Positions 42,684-51,786 of a DNA stretch of 64,000 bases are shown here, piece after piece. A program made the translations under genes and the position numbers. Every line of letters starts with the position of its first letter. The first letter of the stretch is position 1. This DNA comes from Ensifer sp. IC3342 (GTDB lineage Bacteria; Pseudomonadota; Alphaproteobacteria; Rhizobiales; Rhizobiaceae): positions 62,001 to 126,000 of the forward strand of contig NZ_JADYVE010000005.1 in assembly GCF_020193655.1 (NCBI RefSeq). The letters run 5' to 3'. Under the pieces are notes generated by a model. That model did no database searches. It was given only the letters and a program-made list of their open reading frames with translations, and was not told where the DNA came from.

Positions 42684-42726
42684 ACAGCGCCGCGCGTCTT
42701 ATCAGACGCGCAAAGCACGCTGTACT
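42684..42726. repeat. RIME-like half element, copy G
   Basis: Only the first hairpin remains: CACAGCGCCGCGCGTC, TTATCA, GACGCGC, and CACGCTGTAC. It ends at the stop codon of the convergent isomerase gene. The second hairpin is absent, so this is either a deletion derivative or a monomer form. Confidence 0.75.
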
Positions 42727-42727
42727 G

Positions 42728-43672
42728 TCAGCGTTCGCCGCTCAGCTGCTCGATGCAGAAGCGCAGCGTCGTCGCGGAGGTGGCGACGGCCCTGTCGGCA
42801 TCGAGGGCATAGTCCTCGTTCTCGATACTGATCACATCGTCATAGCCAACCTCCCTGAGGGCCATGAGAATCTCCAGCCAGCCGCGGACCGGCGTGCCGT
42901 GGCCGAGCGAGACGAAATTCCATGATCGTCCGCGGACCGGCAGCACGTGCTTCGGGTCGAGCAGACCGTCGATACGGGCCTGCGGTTCGATGCGGGTATC
43001 CTTGCCATGGACGTGGTAGATGCAGTCGCCGATCGCGCGGATCGCGGACACCGGATCGCCGCCCATCCAGATCAGGTGGCTCGGATCGAAATTGACGCCG
43101 ACGGTCGGGCCGACGGCGTCCCGCAATCGAAAGAAGCTCTCGACATTGTAGACGGCCTGGCGGCCATGTTGCTCGACGCAGAGGCGGAGCTCCTTTTTCT
43201 CTGCGGCCGCCGCATAATCCTTCCAGAAGGGGATGACGCGCTCGGACCATTGCCATTCGAGCATCGCCATCGCTTCCGGTGGCCAGGAGGAGGTGATCCA
43301 GTTGGGGCAGATATCGCCCGGGCCGCCGGCCGGCAGGCCGGACATCATGACGACGCGTCGAACGCCGAGCAGCGTCGCGAGTTCCAGTGCGCCATAGGCG
43401 AGATCAGTGTCCTTCGCCCCGCTCTCACCCGGATGCAATTGGTTTCCGGAACAGTTGAGCGCGGAGATTTCGAGATTGCGGTCACGCAGCATGCCAAGGA
43501 GCCGATCGCGGGCCGTGCCGCTCGCAAGCAATTCGGCAATGTCGACATGCGGCGCGCTCGACCAGCCGCCGAGCCCGAATTCGACGCAGGAGAGCCCAAG
43601 TTCGGCGGCGCGGTCGAGGCAGGCTTCTAGCGAGAGCGCCGCGAAGCTGTCGGTGTTCAGGCCGATTTTCAT
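42728..43672 (-). CDS. Sugar phosphate isomerase/epimerase (AP_endonuc_2 TIM barrel)
   Basis: A 314-residue TIM-barrel protein of the xylose-isomerase-like superfamily. Metal-binding positions are suggested by LCVEQHG (Glu), VGVNFDPSHLIWMG (Asp/His), YHVHGKDT (His) and DVISIENEDY (Glu). It starts MKIGLNTDSFAALSLEACLDRAAELG. The gene follows a Gfo/Idh/MocA dehydrogenase gene (28-bp gap) on the same strand, a pairing usual in inositol or uncommon-sugar catabolism. No transporter or regulator is adjacent, so the substrate is open. Confidence 0.88.
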   Translation of the reverse strand: MKIGLNTDSFAALSLEACLDRAAELGLSCVEFGLGGWSSAPHVDIAELLASGTARDRLLGMLRDRNLEISALNCSGNQLHPGESGAKDTDLAYGALELATLLGVRRVVMMSGLPAGGPGDICPNWITSSWPPEAMAMLEWQWSERVIPFWKDYAAAAEKKELRLCVEQHGRQAVYNVESFFRLRDAVGPTVGVNFDPSHLIWMGGDPVSAIRAIGDCIYHVHGKDTRIEPQARIDGLLDPKHVLPVRGRSWNFVSLGHGTPVRGWLEILMALREVGYDDVISIENEDYALDADRAVATSATTLRFCIEQLSGER

Positions 43673-43700
43673 CTGTCCCTCCCGATCGACACGATGGCCG

Positions 43701-44873
43701 TTAATCGGCGTGCGAAACCTTCACCGGCGCCCCGGTATCCGCGGCCAACTGGATCGCGTCGAGGATCTGCGCGGCGCGCAGGCCGTCGAGCGTCGATCCG
43801 TTCTGCATCGGATGGCTCTCGGCGACCGCCTCGAGAAACTCGTGGATCATGAATCCGAACACTTCCGCGTAGCCGATCGCTACGCCGTCATGGGGAACGG
43901 GGAGCAAGTCGGAGTAGGGAAGGGCCGGGTTGTTCGCGACCAGCGCAAAGGGCGATTGTCCGCTGCCGTCGAAGCGCGCGATTTCGTAATGGGCCGGCAG
44001 GCGGGAATTGTAGCGCAGCGCACCCTTCGTCCCGGTGATCGAGACGGAAAGCGTATTGCCCATGCCGACCGCCACCCGGCTCGCCAGAAACATGCCCTGG
44101 CAGCCGTTTTCGAATCGAAGCAGGGCGGACACGACATCGTCGTTGTCGACCGGCCTCTTTTCGGGGCTGAGCGCAACCTTGTCGTGGCCGATGCCAGCGG
44201 CCGCCGGCAGAAAGCGCTCCTTGACGGAAATCGTGCCGATGGCGCCAGCGACCTCGGAGACTTCTCCGCAAAGAAAGCGAGCCGTGTCGATGGAATGGGT
44301 TCCGAGATCGAGCAGCGCCCCGGCGCCGGCGCGGCTGCGCTCATACCGCCAGCTGTGCGGCAGGTTGGGATCGGCGGCGTATTCGCTTTCGTACTGGACC
44401 AGAAGATTGACGAGATCGCCTATCTCTCCTGCGGCGATGATATCGCGTATTGCCGCAACGGCCGGAATGCGCCGGTAGTTGAAGACCGTTGCGGAGACGA
44501 CCGGCGATGCCTTCGCGACGCGATGGATGCGCAGCGCCTCCTCGGCATTCAGCGCAAGCGGCTTCTCGCAGATAACGTGCTTTCCGGCGGCGATCGCTGC
44601 CAGCGTCACCTCCGCATGAAGCGCGTTCGGCAGACAGACACTGACGATGCCGATGTCGGGATCAGCGAGGACCGCGTTGAGGTCGGTCTGCGTCTTTTCG
44701 AAGCCCCAGGTTGCGGCGAGACGGCGAGCGAGCGTCTCGTTGCCGTCGCAGGCGGTCGCAAGGCGAAGACCGGCGATGCGGTTCTCGAAGCGCGGCAGAT
44801 TCGTTCGGTAGCCGAACGCGTGCGCGGCACCGATCATGCCGGCACCAATGATGGCGATAGCGTTCCCCTTCAT
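43701..44873 (-). CDS. Gfo/Idh/MocA family oxidoreductase
   Basis: A 390-residue NAD(P)-dependent sugar dehydrogenase. The Rossmann motif is IAIIGAGMIGAAHAFGY, followed by the family segments IGIVSVCLPNALHAEVTLAAIAAGKHVICEKPLAL (EKP carries the catalytic Lys) and a C-terminal substrate domain with DLGTHSIDTARFLCG, where the Asp/His pair acts in proton transfer. ATG 44873 has GGAG upstream; 44942 is rejected as too long. It is upstream of the TIM-barrel isomerase in a two-gene unit. Confidence 0.92.
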   Translation of the reverse strand: MKGNAIAIIGAGMIGAAHAFGYRTNLPRFENRIAGLRLATACDGNETLARRLAATWGFEKTQTDLNAVLADPDIGIVSVCLPNALHAEVTLAAIAAGKHVICEKPLALNAEEALRIHRVAKASPVVSATVFNYRRIPAVAAIRDIIAAGEIGDLVNLLVQYESEYAADPNLPHSWRYERSRAGAGALLDLGTHSIDTARFLCGEVSEVAGAIGTISVKERFLPAAAGIGHDKVALSPEKRPVDNDDVVSALLRFENGCQGMFLASRVAVGMGNTLSVSITGTKGALRYNSRLPAHYEIARFDGSGQSPFALVANNPALPYSDLLPVPHDGVAIGYAEVFGFMIHEFLEAVAESHPMQNGSTLDGLRAAQILDAIQLAADTGAPVKVSHAD

Positions 44874-45002
44874 GTTCTCCTCCGGAGAAGAGGTGCAGCA
44901 GAACCGCGCAATTAGCGTATGGGAGCACTCCGGTAACGTCAATCAAAGCCGCTTCGACACGATCCGCCGCGTGTGCGCCGATAGGCCGCGCGCACGTCGT
45001 GG

Positions 45003-46367
45003 TCATGACGCAACGGGGGGCCTGGGTCGGGCGAAATCCGGGTTGAGCGGAGGCAGCGCCGCGGGTCTCGCGGTCGCGCTTAAATGGGAGCGCAGCCAGT
45101 TCCGGCGGGCGGTGCTCAGCCCTCTTCGCAACGCCCCGAAGTCAGTCGTCGTCCGACCCTCGGATGGCTTGCCGTAGAGTGCCCGTTGGTGCTCGGCGAA
45201 GAGACGCTGCGTCGCCGTGTCCGCGAAGCGGTCGAGCCAGCGCGAAAGCGGCAGGTTGCCGGTCTTTCGCGACCAGGCGTCGAGGGCTCGGCCGAGGCGT
45301 GTCAGGTCGTGATCCCGGCACGCCTGTTCGATGCGCCGGAAATATTCCCGTTCCGAGTCGAGCCGGCGGCGATGATACGCCTCGCCCCAGGCCTCCGCGC
45401 GGCTCAGGAGTTGGGCGGCCAGCCGGATGACTGCGGTGGCAACAATGGTTGCGGCAGCGACGCCTGCCCAAAGCCGCCAATCGAATGGGGGCTTCTCCGG
45501 CTCCGGTGCCGGCGGGCCAAGCCCGGTATCCACTGTCGGCGCGGCGGCGACAGTGACCGCGACCATCGGCGCTTCCGCCTGTTCGATGTTTCCTGTCCGA
45601 GGATCGAACCATTCGACGGCGATTGCCGGGAGCCGATAGGACCCGGCTTGCGCGAAGACATAGGTTGCCGTGTCCTTACGAACCCCGGCCACGGGCTCTC
45701 CCCGGGGCGTCCGTTCCTCCGAAAGCGCCGGGTCGTGGACATAAACCCGAGCGCCCACCGGCGATGCGAAGTTCGGTTCCGGAATCATCATGGCATCGAG
45801 CCCCTCGGCTCGGACGGTGATCGTTCTCACCAGTGCGTCGCCGGCATGGAGGCCGCTCGCATCGCGGTCGAGCGCCTGGTCGATCGTGACTTTCACGGCG
45901 GTGACGCCGTCGGCGCCGCCCGGCGCGGCCTCGACGGTAAATTTGAGTGGCGGGAGTGTGAGCTTGCCTTGGGTGAGCTGGCCCGGCACAGCGGCAAAAC
46001 CGAAGGGAATTTCGGCTGGCGGCAAGACATAGTCGCCGGCGGTCTGAGGCGTCACGGCATAGCTCTTGCGGATGCCCGAAAAGCTTTCGCCGTTCACGGT
46101 TTCGTTGAGGTTCACGCCGCTTCCGTCAGGGATCGTCACGACGGCGCCGGAAAGATTGAACAGCGGAAACTGAGGCGGGGCCATGAAATAGTTGGGAACG
46201 AAGACATCGACGTCGATATGGACTTCCTGGCCGGTATAGAGCGTACCCTTGGTCACAAGTGTTGCGCGGGCGAACGGATCGGCGGCAGAGGCGGCACCCG
46301 TAGGTAGAAGCCCGCACGCGAGCAGAGCGAACGTCAAAACGAAGAAACCGGCCACGGCCCGGATCAC
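45003..46367 (-). CDS. BatD-like membrane protein of the MoxR operon
   Basis: A 454-residue protein with a Sec signal (VIRAVAGFFVLTFALLACGLLPTGAASA), a large periplasmic beta-rich region (about 30-310; TGQEVHIDVDVFVPNYF, SYAVTPQTAGDYVLPPAEI), a membrane helix (LWAGVAAATIVATAVIRLAAQLL) and a cytosolic helical tail with RLGRALDAWSRKTGNLPLSRW. GTG 46367 is chosen because it overlaps the stop of the upstream gene (GTGA). BatD-type proteins accompany von Willebrand-domain proteins and MoxR chaperones; aerotolerance is the historical label, and envelope-stress or enzyme-maturation roles are proposed. Confidence 0.8.
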   Translation of the reverse strand: MIRAVAGFFVLTFALLACGLLPTGAASAADPFARATLVTKGTLYTGQEVHIDVDVFVPNYFMAPPQFPLFNLSGAVVTIPDGSGVNLNETVNGESFSGIRKSYAVTPQTAGDYVLPPAEIPFGFAAVPGQLTQGKLTLPPLKFTVEAAPGGADGVTAVKVTIDQALDRDASGLHAGDALVRTITVRAEGLDAMMIPEPNFASPVGARVYVHDPALSEERTPRGEPVAGVRKDTATYVFAQAGSYRLPAIAVEWFDPRTGNIEQAEAPMVAVTVAAAPTVDTGLGPPAPEPEKPPFDWRLWAGVAAATIVATAVIRLAAQLLSRAEAWGEAYHRRRLDSEREYFRRIEQACRDHDLTRLGRALDAWSRKTGNLPLSRWLDRFADTATQRLFAEHQRALYGKPSEGRTTTDFGALRRGLSTARRNWLRSHLSATARPAALPPLNPDFARPRPPVAS

Positions 46368-47938
46368 GGCTTGCGCTCCTTCGCCTCGATGGCGAACTTT
46401 CGGGCAAGCAGGTCGGCCGGCGACACCTGGATGTTGCGCATCCACATATCGGCAGTCTGTTCTGCTGCCTGGATAAGGCCCTCCTTGCCTTTCTCGCCCT
46501 TCTCGTCGATCTGGATCTGGTCGGGAGGAAGGTCCGCCCCCTGTTCTTGCTGCTCCTCCTCTTCTTGCTTCTGCTTGTCTTTATCCCGCTTCTCAGCGAG
46601 CGCCAGGTTCGCCTTCGCTTCGGCCCAGTCAGGACGGAGCCGCAAGGCCTGCTCGTAGGCGGCGATCGCTTCCTTCGGCTTGTCGAGATGCATCAGCGCA
46701 TTGGCCTGATTGTAGTAGCTTTCGGCCGTGTCCTCTTGCGCAAAGGCGTCGATCGCCTCCTGGAAACGCCCGGCGCGGTAGAGCGCGACGCCGCGCCAGG
46801 CGGGATCGGCGAATCGCGTGGCCGCGCTCTGAAAATCTCCCTGTTCGAAAGCACGGCGGCCCTGTTGGTCCGGCGTGAACCACATGTCGCTGAAACGGCT
46901 CTCGGCAGCCTCGGCCTTGCCGCCCGAAAGCGTCAATCCCGCAACCAGCAGGAAGCCGGCCCAGCGCAGCGTCCAGCCGCGTCGGAACCAGAGCACAGCG
47001 AAAAGCGCGATCGGGATCGTCAGCCACCAGCCGGCATCACGCCAGCGGGTCTGTCCTTCCGATACCTTCTCAGAGAAGGCGGACTGGATGCGCCGGACGA
47101 TCCAGCGGACATCGCTGTCGTCGAGCGCCGCAGTCGCGACCTGAACGCTCGAGCTACCCTGCAGCGCTTTGAGCGCGTCGATATCGAGGCGCGCGTGGAC
47201 GCGCCCGCCGGACGCATCGGCAATGTAGCCCCCGTCGGCACTCTTGACGGGGCCGCCTTCCGCCGTGCCGATCCCGAGCACAATCAGATCGTTGCGACCC
47301 CCGTATTGCTCGAAGGCTGGAAACGCCTCGCGTTCGACGCCGTCGGTCAAAAAGAGGATCGTGCCCGGGACGGTCTCATTGGCGAGACCCGCTTCGACGG
47401 TTTCGAGCGCTTTAGCCGTGTCCTTGCCCTCAACCGGCATGATGCGCGGGGAAAGCGCAGCAAGGTAGGTTCTGACAAGCGCGGCGTCGTCGGTTAAAGG
47501 CAGCACCATGTGAGCCGAACCGGCATAGGCGAAGAGCGCCGTACGCGCGCCTTTTCGAAGGTCAAGAATGTCCTGCACCTTCAGCTTAGCGCGTTCGAGC
47601 CGCGTCGGCGACACATCCGTCGCGTTCATCGTTGCGGTGAGATCGATGGCGATCGCAAGCGGTGCCGTATCCTCGACGAAGGGCGGACGTTCGCGCTCCC
47701 AGGTCGGGCCGGCCGCCGCAATTGCAGCAACGGCGATCAGTGCCGCGGTCAGGTGCACGGGGCGAAAGCGATGCGAACCGCCGCGGTCGATCAACAGATG
47801 ATCGAGCAGATGCGGCGCAATCATGCCTTTCCAGCGCGAGTGGATATCGGTGCGGCGGCCGATCAGCCGGACAAGGAGCGGCGCCGCAAGCAGGGCGAGC
47901 AGCCACCAGGGTCTGAGGAAGTGGAAGTCCGCAATCAT
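46364..47938 (-). CDS. von Willebrand factor A protein with TPR tail (BatB/BatC fusion type)
   Basis: A 524-residue inner-membrane protein. It has two N-terminal membrane segments (FLRPWWLLALLAAPLLVRLIG and the FRPVHLTAALIAVAAIAAAG region), a vWA domain with the metal site DLTATMNATDV (Dx[ST]xT rather than DxSxS) and ILFLTDGVE, then two more membrane segments near 315-345, TPR repeats (SYYNQANALMHLDKPKEAIAAYEQALRLRPDWAEAKANLAL), and a KQEEEEQQEQG low-complexity linker. It combines BatB and BatC. It overlaps both neighbours by 4 bp. Confidence 0.88.
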   Translation of the reverse strand: MIADFHFLRPWWLLALLAAPLLVRLIGRRTDIHSRWKGMIAPHLLDHLLIDRGGSHRFRPVHLTAALIAVAAIAAAGPTWERERPPFVEDTAPLAIAIDLTATMNATDVSPTRLERAKLKVQDILDLRKGARTALFAYAGSAHMVLPLTDDAALVRTYLAALSPRIMPVEGKDTAKALETVEAGLANETVPGTILFLTDGVEREAFPAFEQYGGRNDLIVLGIGTAEGGPVKSADGGYIADASGGRVHARLDIDALKALQGSSSVQVATAALDDSDVRWIVRRIQSAFSEKVSEGQTRWRDAGWWLTIPIALFAVLWFRRGWTLRWAGFLLVAGLTLSGGKAEAAESRFSDMWFTPDQQGRRAFEQGDFQSAATRFADPAWRGVALYRAGRFQEAIDAFAQEDTAESYYNQANALMHLDKPKEAIAAYEQALRLRPDWAEAKANLALAEKRDKDKQKQEEEEQQEQGADLPPDQIQIDEKGEKGKEGLIQAAEQTADMWMRNIQVSPADLLARKFAIEAKERKP

Positions 47939-48939
47939 CTGCTGCCCTCGCTTGCCGGGCGTCGGGCGCCTCGTGTGGAGAGCAGCCACATGATGGCGTG
48001 ATAGGCGACGACGATGATGAGCGATGCACCCAGCGGATAGTGGAACAGCTCGATGCGCGGCCGCCAAGAAAGCGTCTTCTGGTTTGCCGGCGTCAGTTGG
48101 TCGAGCAGCCCGTAAATGGTTTCGAGCCCGACCTGATCCTGGCCGAAGAAATAGTGGCCGCCGGTCTTCGTTGCGATCTGCTGGAGCTCGGCGGTGTCGA
48201 GCTTCTGTTCTCCCTCCGCATGGGGATCGCCGATCCCGATCGCGTGGATGGTGATGCGGCGTTCGCCGGCGATATCGGCCGCCTTGTCTGGCGGCATTCT
48301 GCTGGCGGTATCGTTGCCATCGGTCAAGAGGATGAGGACCTTTTCGGGCGCTTGGCTCTGGTCGAACATCTTGATGGCGAGGCCGATGGCGTCGCCGAGC
48401 GCCGTGCGAGGCCCGGCCATGCCGGGCAGGCTATCGACGAGCATCGCCTTCACGGTCCGATGATCCAGCGTGAAGGGAACGAGCGGATAGGGCGCGTCGC
48501 CGAAGGCAATGAGGCCGAGGCGATCGCTCGGCCTGCGGCCGATGAACTCGGCGACGACCTTATGGACTGCGTCGACGCGGGGCTGGATGTTCCCGTCGGA
48601 ATCGCGGAAATCGCGCGTGTCCATCGATTGTGAAAGGTCGATGGCAAGCATCAGATCGCGCTGTGGTTCGGTCTTTTCGATCGGCGGCTCGATGAATTGC
48701 GGACGTGCCAGCGCCAGCACGATCAGTCCCCAGCAAACGGGCGCGATCAGCTTCTGCCCGAGGTTGGATCGCGGCACTACCGAACCTTCCGTGGCGCCGA
48801 CGCCCGCCGCGTCGATAATATCCTTGAAGAAGGGGACTCGAACGGCCGGCGTGTGCTCGCGATAGGGCGGAAAAAGCCACCAGACGAGGAACGGCAGCGG
48901 CAGGAGAAAGAGCAGCCAGGGCTGGTCAAGCACGTACAT
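47935..48939 (-). CDS. von Willebrand factor A protein (BatA type)
   Basis: A 334-residue inner-membrane protein. The vWA domain has an intact MIDAS start DLSQSMDTRDF, the Thr in GPRTALGDAIGLAIK and Asp in VLILLTDGNDTAS. Membrane segments occur at the N-terminus (LLFLLPLPFLVWWLF), before the vWA domain (KLIAPVCWGLIVLALARPQF) and at the C-terminus (LGASLIIVVAYHAIMWLL). It overlaps the next BatB-type gene by 4 bp and the DUF4381 gene by 14 bp, so the operon is tightly coupled. Probable partner of BatB in the membrane. Confidence 0.9.
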   Translation of the reverse strand: MYVLDQPWLLFLLPLPFLVWWLFPPYREHTPAVRVPFFKDIIDAAGVGATEGSVVPRSNLGQKLIAPVCWGLIVLALARPQFIEPPIEKTEPQRDLMLAIDLSQSMDTRDFRDSDGNIQPRVDAVHKVVAEFIGRRPSDRLGLIAFGDAPYPLVPFTLDHRTVKAMLVDSLPGMAGPRTALGDAIGLAIKMFDQSQAPEKVLILLTDGNDTASRMPPDKAADIAGERRITIHAIGIGDPHAEGEQKLDTAELQQIATKTGGHYFFGQDQVGLETIYGLLDQLTPANQKTLSWRPRIELFHYPLGASLIIVVAYHAIMWLLSTRGARRPASEGSR

Positions 48940-49456
48940 CGTGGCCCTCGATCCATTGCCGGGCTGCCAGAGCGTAGCCGCGTGCCTTCTTTTCGTCGGT
49001 CAGCCGCAACGCCTCCTCGCCACGATATTCCGCCTCCTCGAAGAATCGGGCGGATTCGGGCGAAAGGCCTGCTCCGCCCGAGCGCGCGCTAAGAAACCCG
49101 ACCCAGAGCGGTCCATTCAGATCAGCGACGGTCTCGCGCGGCCAGGCGGCAAGCGCCACACGTTTCAAAAGGGGCGGCAGCTCAGCAAGTGCCGTGCCGC
49201 GTGTCGCGGGGTCGGCGAGATACCGTTCAATCCGTGCAAGCTCGGAGAGTGCCTCGCGGCGATAGCGATTGGTGGCGCGACGGCGAAGCCAGAGCCACGA
49301 GGCGGCGATGACAGCCAAGAGAATGACGGCGCCAAGCACCGCCCAGCCCCATGTCTGCGGCAGCATCGAGACTGGTGCCGGCAATGCGAGGTCCGCCAGA
49401 TCCCGCAGCGTTGCTGCAAGGGCGGGATCGGTTGTGGCGGGCAAGGCGGGTTCCAT
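48926..49456 (-). CDS. DUF4381 domain protein
   Basis: A 176-residue single-pass membrane protein. A short N-terminal segment carries LRDLADLALPAPVSMLPQTWGW, followed by the membrane helix (AVLGAVILLAVIAASWLWL) and a cytosolic helical region with RREALSELARIERYLADP and WPRETVADLNGPLWVGFL. This is the DUF4381 pattern found only in MoxR-vWA operons. ATG 49456 has GGAGG upstream, which is itself within the end of the DUF58 gene; the ATG at 49480 is less likely. Specific function unknown. Confidence 0.85.
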   Translation of the reverse strand: MEPALPATTDPALAATLRDLADLALPAPVSMLPQTWGWAVLGAVILLAVIAASWLWLRRRATNRYRREALSELARIERYLADPATRGTALAELPPLLKRVALAAWPRETVADLNGPLWVGFLSARSGGAGLSPESARFFEEAEYRGEEALRLTDEKKARGYALAARQWIEGHDVRA

Positions 49457-49458
49457 CG

Positions 49459-50454
49459 CTATCGCCTCCTTTGCCGCCATCCGAGCTGCCCCAGAAGACG
49501 CCGGAGCTGTGGCGCGACCTCTTCGGCGGCCGACAGCGGCAGCATCGGCAGCCCCATTTCCTGCTGCCAGGCGCGGAGCGCCCGGCCACGTTTGCGCGCG
49601 AAGCTGTCGATCGCCTCGCGCACGTTACCGCGCCCGAGCTGCAGTTCCGCCTGAAGCGCGCCGCCGCTGACGACGATGTCGCCCTTGCGTGGCAATTCGA
49701 GCAGGAACGGGTCGTAGATCAGAATGACAATGACGTCGTTGCGCATCGATAGATTGAGCAGAATCTCGCGCGTGTCGAGGCCATAGCCGTCAAAGTCGCT
49801 GATTAGGATGACGAGGTGATCGTGCTTGGCGATGGCGGCGACCGTCGACAGCACGAGATCAAGCTGGTCCGCTCCCCGCGCGGTTTCGGACGCAGCGTGG
49901 AGCGACGTATTGTGCTTGGCGATCGCATCCGCAAAACGGATGACCGCCTCGCGGCTGCGATGCGGACGGACCTCGTCGACCGTTTCGTCGCCGAAGACGA
50001 AGCCGCCGACGCGGTCGCCGAGCGCCATCACGCGCCAGGCGCAAAGTGCCGCGGTCTGTGCTGCCGCAACGGATTTCATCGCACGGCGACTGCCGAAAAA
50101 CATGTTCATTCTCTGGTCGACGACGATCAGCGCCGGCCGGTCCTTCTCCTCGTCATAGACACGGACGGCCGGCTTGCCGGTACGCGCCGTCACACGCCAG
50201 TCGATCGTGCGGATGTCGTCGCCGGGGAGATAGTCGCGTAACTCCTCGAAAGAGAGACCGCGCCCACGCATGCGCGATTCGTGGCGTCCGGCGAGCAGCC
50301 GGCGAACAGGCGCATTGCGCAGAAATGTCAGGTCGCAGGCGGTCGCTTCCAGCCCGATCAGTTCGTCGATCGAGGTATAGACGCCCGAACCCGCTCCACT
50401 CTGCGTCCGCGCGATCCCTTTCGATCGGGCAAAAGCCGGTATGGATATGCCCAT
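49459..50454 (-). CDS. DUF58 domain protein
   Basis: A 331-residue cytosolic protein. The DUF58 core is LAGRHESRMRGRGLSFEELRDYLPGDDIRTIDWRVTARTGKPAVRVYDEEKDRPALIVVDQRMNMFFGS in family form, with a vWA-like fold (LVILISDFDGYGLDT). ATG 50454 has GGGAGA upstream; the 80-residue extension to 50694 lies inside the MoxR gene. In such operons DUF58 proteins link the AAA+ MoxR protein to the membrane vWA proteins. It is followed by the DUF4381 gene with translational overlap. Confidence 0.9.
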   Translation of the reverse strand: MGISIPAFARSKGIARTQSGAGSGVYTSIDELIGLEATACDLTFLRNAPVRRLLAGRHESRMRGRGLSFEELRDYLPGDDIRTIDWRVTARTGKPAVRVYDEEKDRPALIVVDQRMNMFFGSRRAMKSVAAAQTAALCAWRVMALGDRVGGFVFGDETVDEVRPHRSREAVIRFADAIAKHNTSLHAASETARGADQLDLVLSTVAAIAKHDHLVILISDFDGYGLDTREILLNLSMRNDVIVILIYDPFLLELPRKGDIVVSGGALQAELQLGRGNVREAIDSFARKRGRALRAWQQEMGLPMLPLSAAEEVAPQLRRLLGQLGWRQRRR

Positions 50455-50468
50455 GGCGGTCTCCCATC

Positions 50469-51440
50469 CTATGCCACGGCGACCTGTTCCACGATCCTGC
50501 CGATGACCTGGTTGGCGGAAATGCCGCTCGCATGCGCCTCGTAGGAGAGCACGAGCCGGTGCCGGAAGACATCGTGGACCGTCGCCTGCACGTCGTCCGG
50601 CGTTACGAAGTCGCGCCCCTTCAGCCAGGCATGCGCCCGCGATACCTTGTCGAGGCCGATGACGCCGCGCGGGCTGACGCCCACCTGGATCCATTTGCTG
50701 AGTTCTTTGTCGAGCCTGTCCGGATAGCGCGTCGCCATTACCAGGGCGACGATGTAGTTCTCGATCGCCTCGGACACGGTGACGGCGGAAATCTCTTCGC
50801 GGGCGGTGAAGACGGCATCCTGCGCGAGCTTCCCGGCCGCGTGGCCGTCGGCCTTTGTCGCAGTCTCCTCGGAACGCACGAGCCGCATGATGTCGGCTTC
50901 CGACTTTGCGTCCGGATAGTCGACCTGCACATGCATCAGGAATCGGTCGAGCTGCGCTTCGGGAAGCGGATAGGTTCCCTCCTGCTCGATCGGGTTCTGC
51001 GTCGCCATCACCAGGAACAGATCGGGTAGGCCGTGGCTCTTGCCGCCGATGGTGACCTGCCGCTCCTCCATCGCTTCGAGCAGCGCCGATTGTACCTTCG
51101 CCGGGGCGCGATTGACTTCGTCGGCAAGCACCAGGTTGGCGAAGAGCGGCCCCTCCTGGAAGCGGAACTCGCCCTTTCCGCCTTTGGTGAAATAGATTTC
51201 GGAGCCGGTGATGTCGGCCGGCAGAAGGTCGGGTGTAAACTGGATGCGCGATAGTCTGGCGTCGAGGTTCTTCGCCATGGTCTTGATGGCGCGTGTCTTG
51301 GCGAGGCCGGGCAATCCTTCAACGAGCAGGTGGCCGTTGCTGATGAGAGCGAGCAGCAGGCGCTCGATCATGCCTTGCTGGCCGACGATCGCTGCGCCGA
51401 TCCGCTTGCCCAGTTGCTCGATGTCGTCGCGCGCACCCAT
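50469..51440 (-). CDS. MoxR-family AAA+ ATPase
   Basis: A 323-residue AAA+ protein. Walker A is GLPGLAKTRAIKT, Walker B is LVLADEVNRAPAKVQSALLEAMEERQ, sensor 1 is LVMATQNPIEQEGTYPLPEAQLDRF, and sensor 2 is in the C-terminal helical lid (SPRGVIGLDKVSRAHAWLKG). It heads the six-gene operon MoxR-DUF58-DUF4381-BatA-BatB/C-BatD. MoxR proteins act as chaperones in assembling metal enzymes or envelope complexes; the client here is unknown. No client enzyme gene is adjacent. Confidence 0.95.
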   Translation of the reverse strand: MGARDDIEQLGKRIGAAIVGQQGMIERLLLALISNGHLLVEGLPGLAKTRAIKTMAKNLDARLSRIQFTPDLLPADITGSEIYFTKGGKGEFRFQEGPLFANLVLADEVNRAPAKVQSALLEAMEERQVTIGGKSHGLPDLFLVMATQNPIEQEGTYPLPEAQLDRFLMHVQVDYPDAKSEADIMRLVRSEETATKADGHAAGKLAQDAVFTAREEISAVTVSEAIENYIVALVMATRYPDRLDKELSKWIQVGVSPRGVIGLDKVSRAHAWLKGRDFVTPDDVQATVHDVFRHRLVLSYEAHASGISANQVIGRIVEQVAVA

Positions 51441-51786
51441 CAGACTTTGCCCCTTCGTCCAATTGCGACCGGTTTTACTTTCGTTATCATAGAGCTTAGC
51501 GAGCCGAGAACGGATCGGAAGAACGTAACAGTAACGAAGGCCGGGGGAAGGTTCAATTTTGGGCGTTCAGTAAGTCGCTCCTGACCTTCGTAGCCGTAAC
51601 GTACTTGGAGGGCAGGCGATCGCGACTACTGCATGTCTTTGTCCTTAAATCGACCTCGATTTAAGGACAAAGACATGCAGCAATTCAAAGTGCTACAGCG
51701 TCCTTTGCGCGTCTGATAAGTCGCGCGGCGCTGCAGAGTATGGTGGCTAGGTCGGACTGTGTGCTGCAAGGTCGATGAGGTGAGGC
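51441..51786. other. 346-bp divergent intergenic region
   Basis: It separates the MoxR operon from the FGE-like gene. RIME copy H occupies 51629-51736. The AT-richer stretch near 51470-51550 (ACTTTCGTTATCATAG) could hold the MoxR promoter. No gene is supported. Confidence 0.5.
51629..51736. repeat. RIME-like two-hairpin repeat, copy H
   Basis: Complete copy, inverse orientation like copy D. The first hairpin has very long perfect arms: CTGCATGTCTTTGTCCTTAA pairs with its complement across AATCGACCTCGATT. Then AATTCAAAGTGCTACAGCG and the second hairpin ending GTCGCGCGGCGCTGCAG. Confidence 0.9.

Noticed and set aside
43407-44915. 502-codon plus-strand frame
   Set aside because: Shadow of the TIM-barrel isomerase and Gfo/Idh/MocA genes on the minus strand, which have full motif support.
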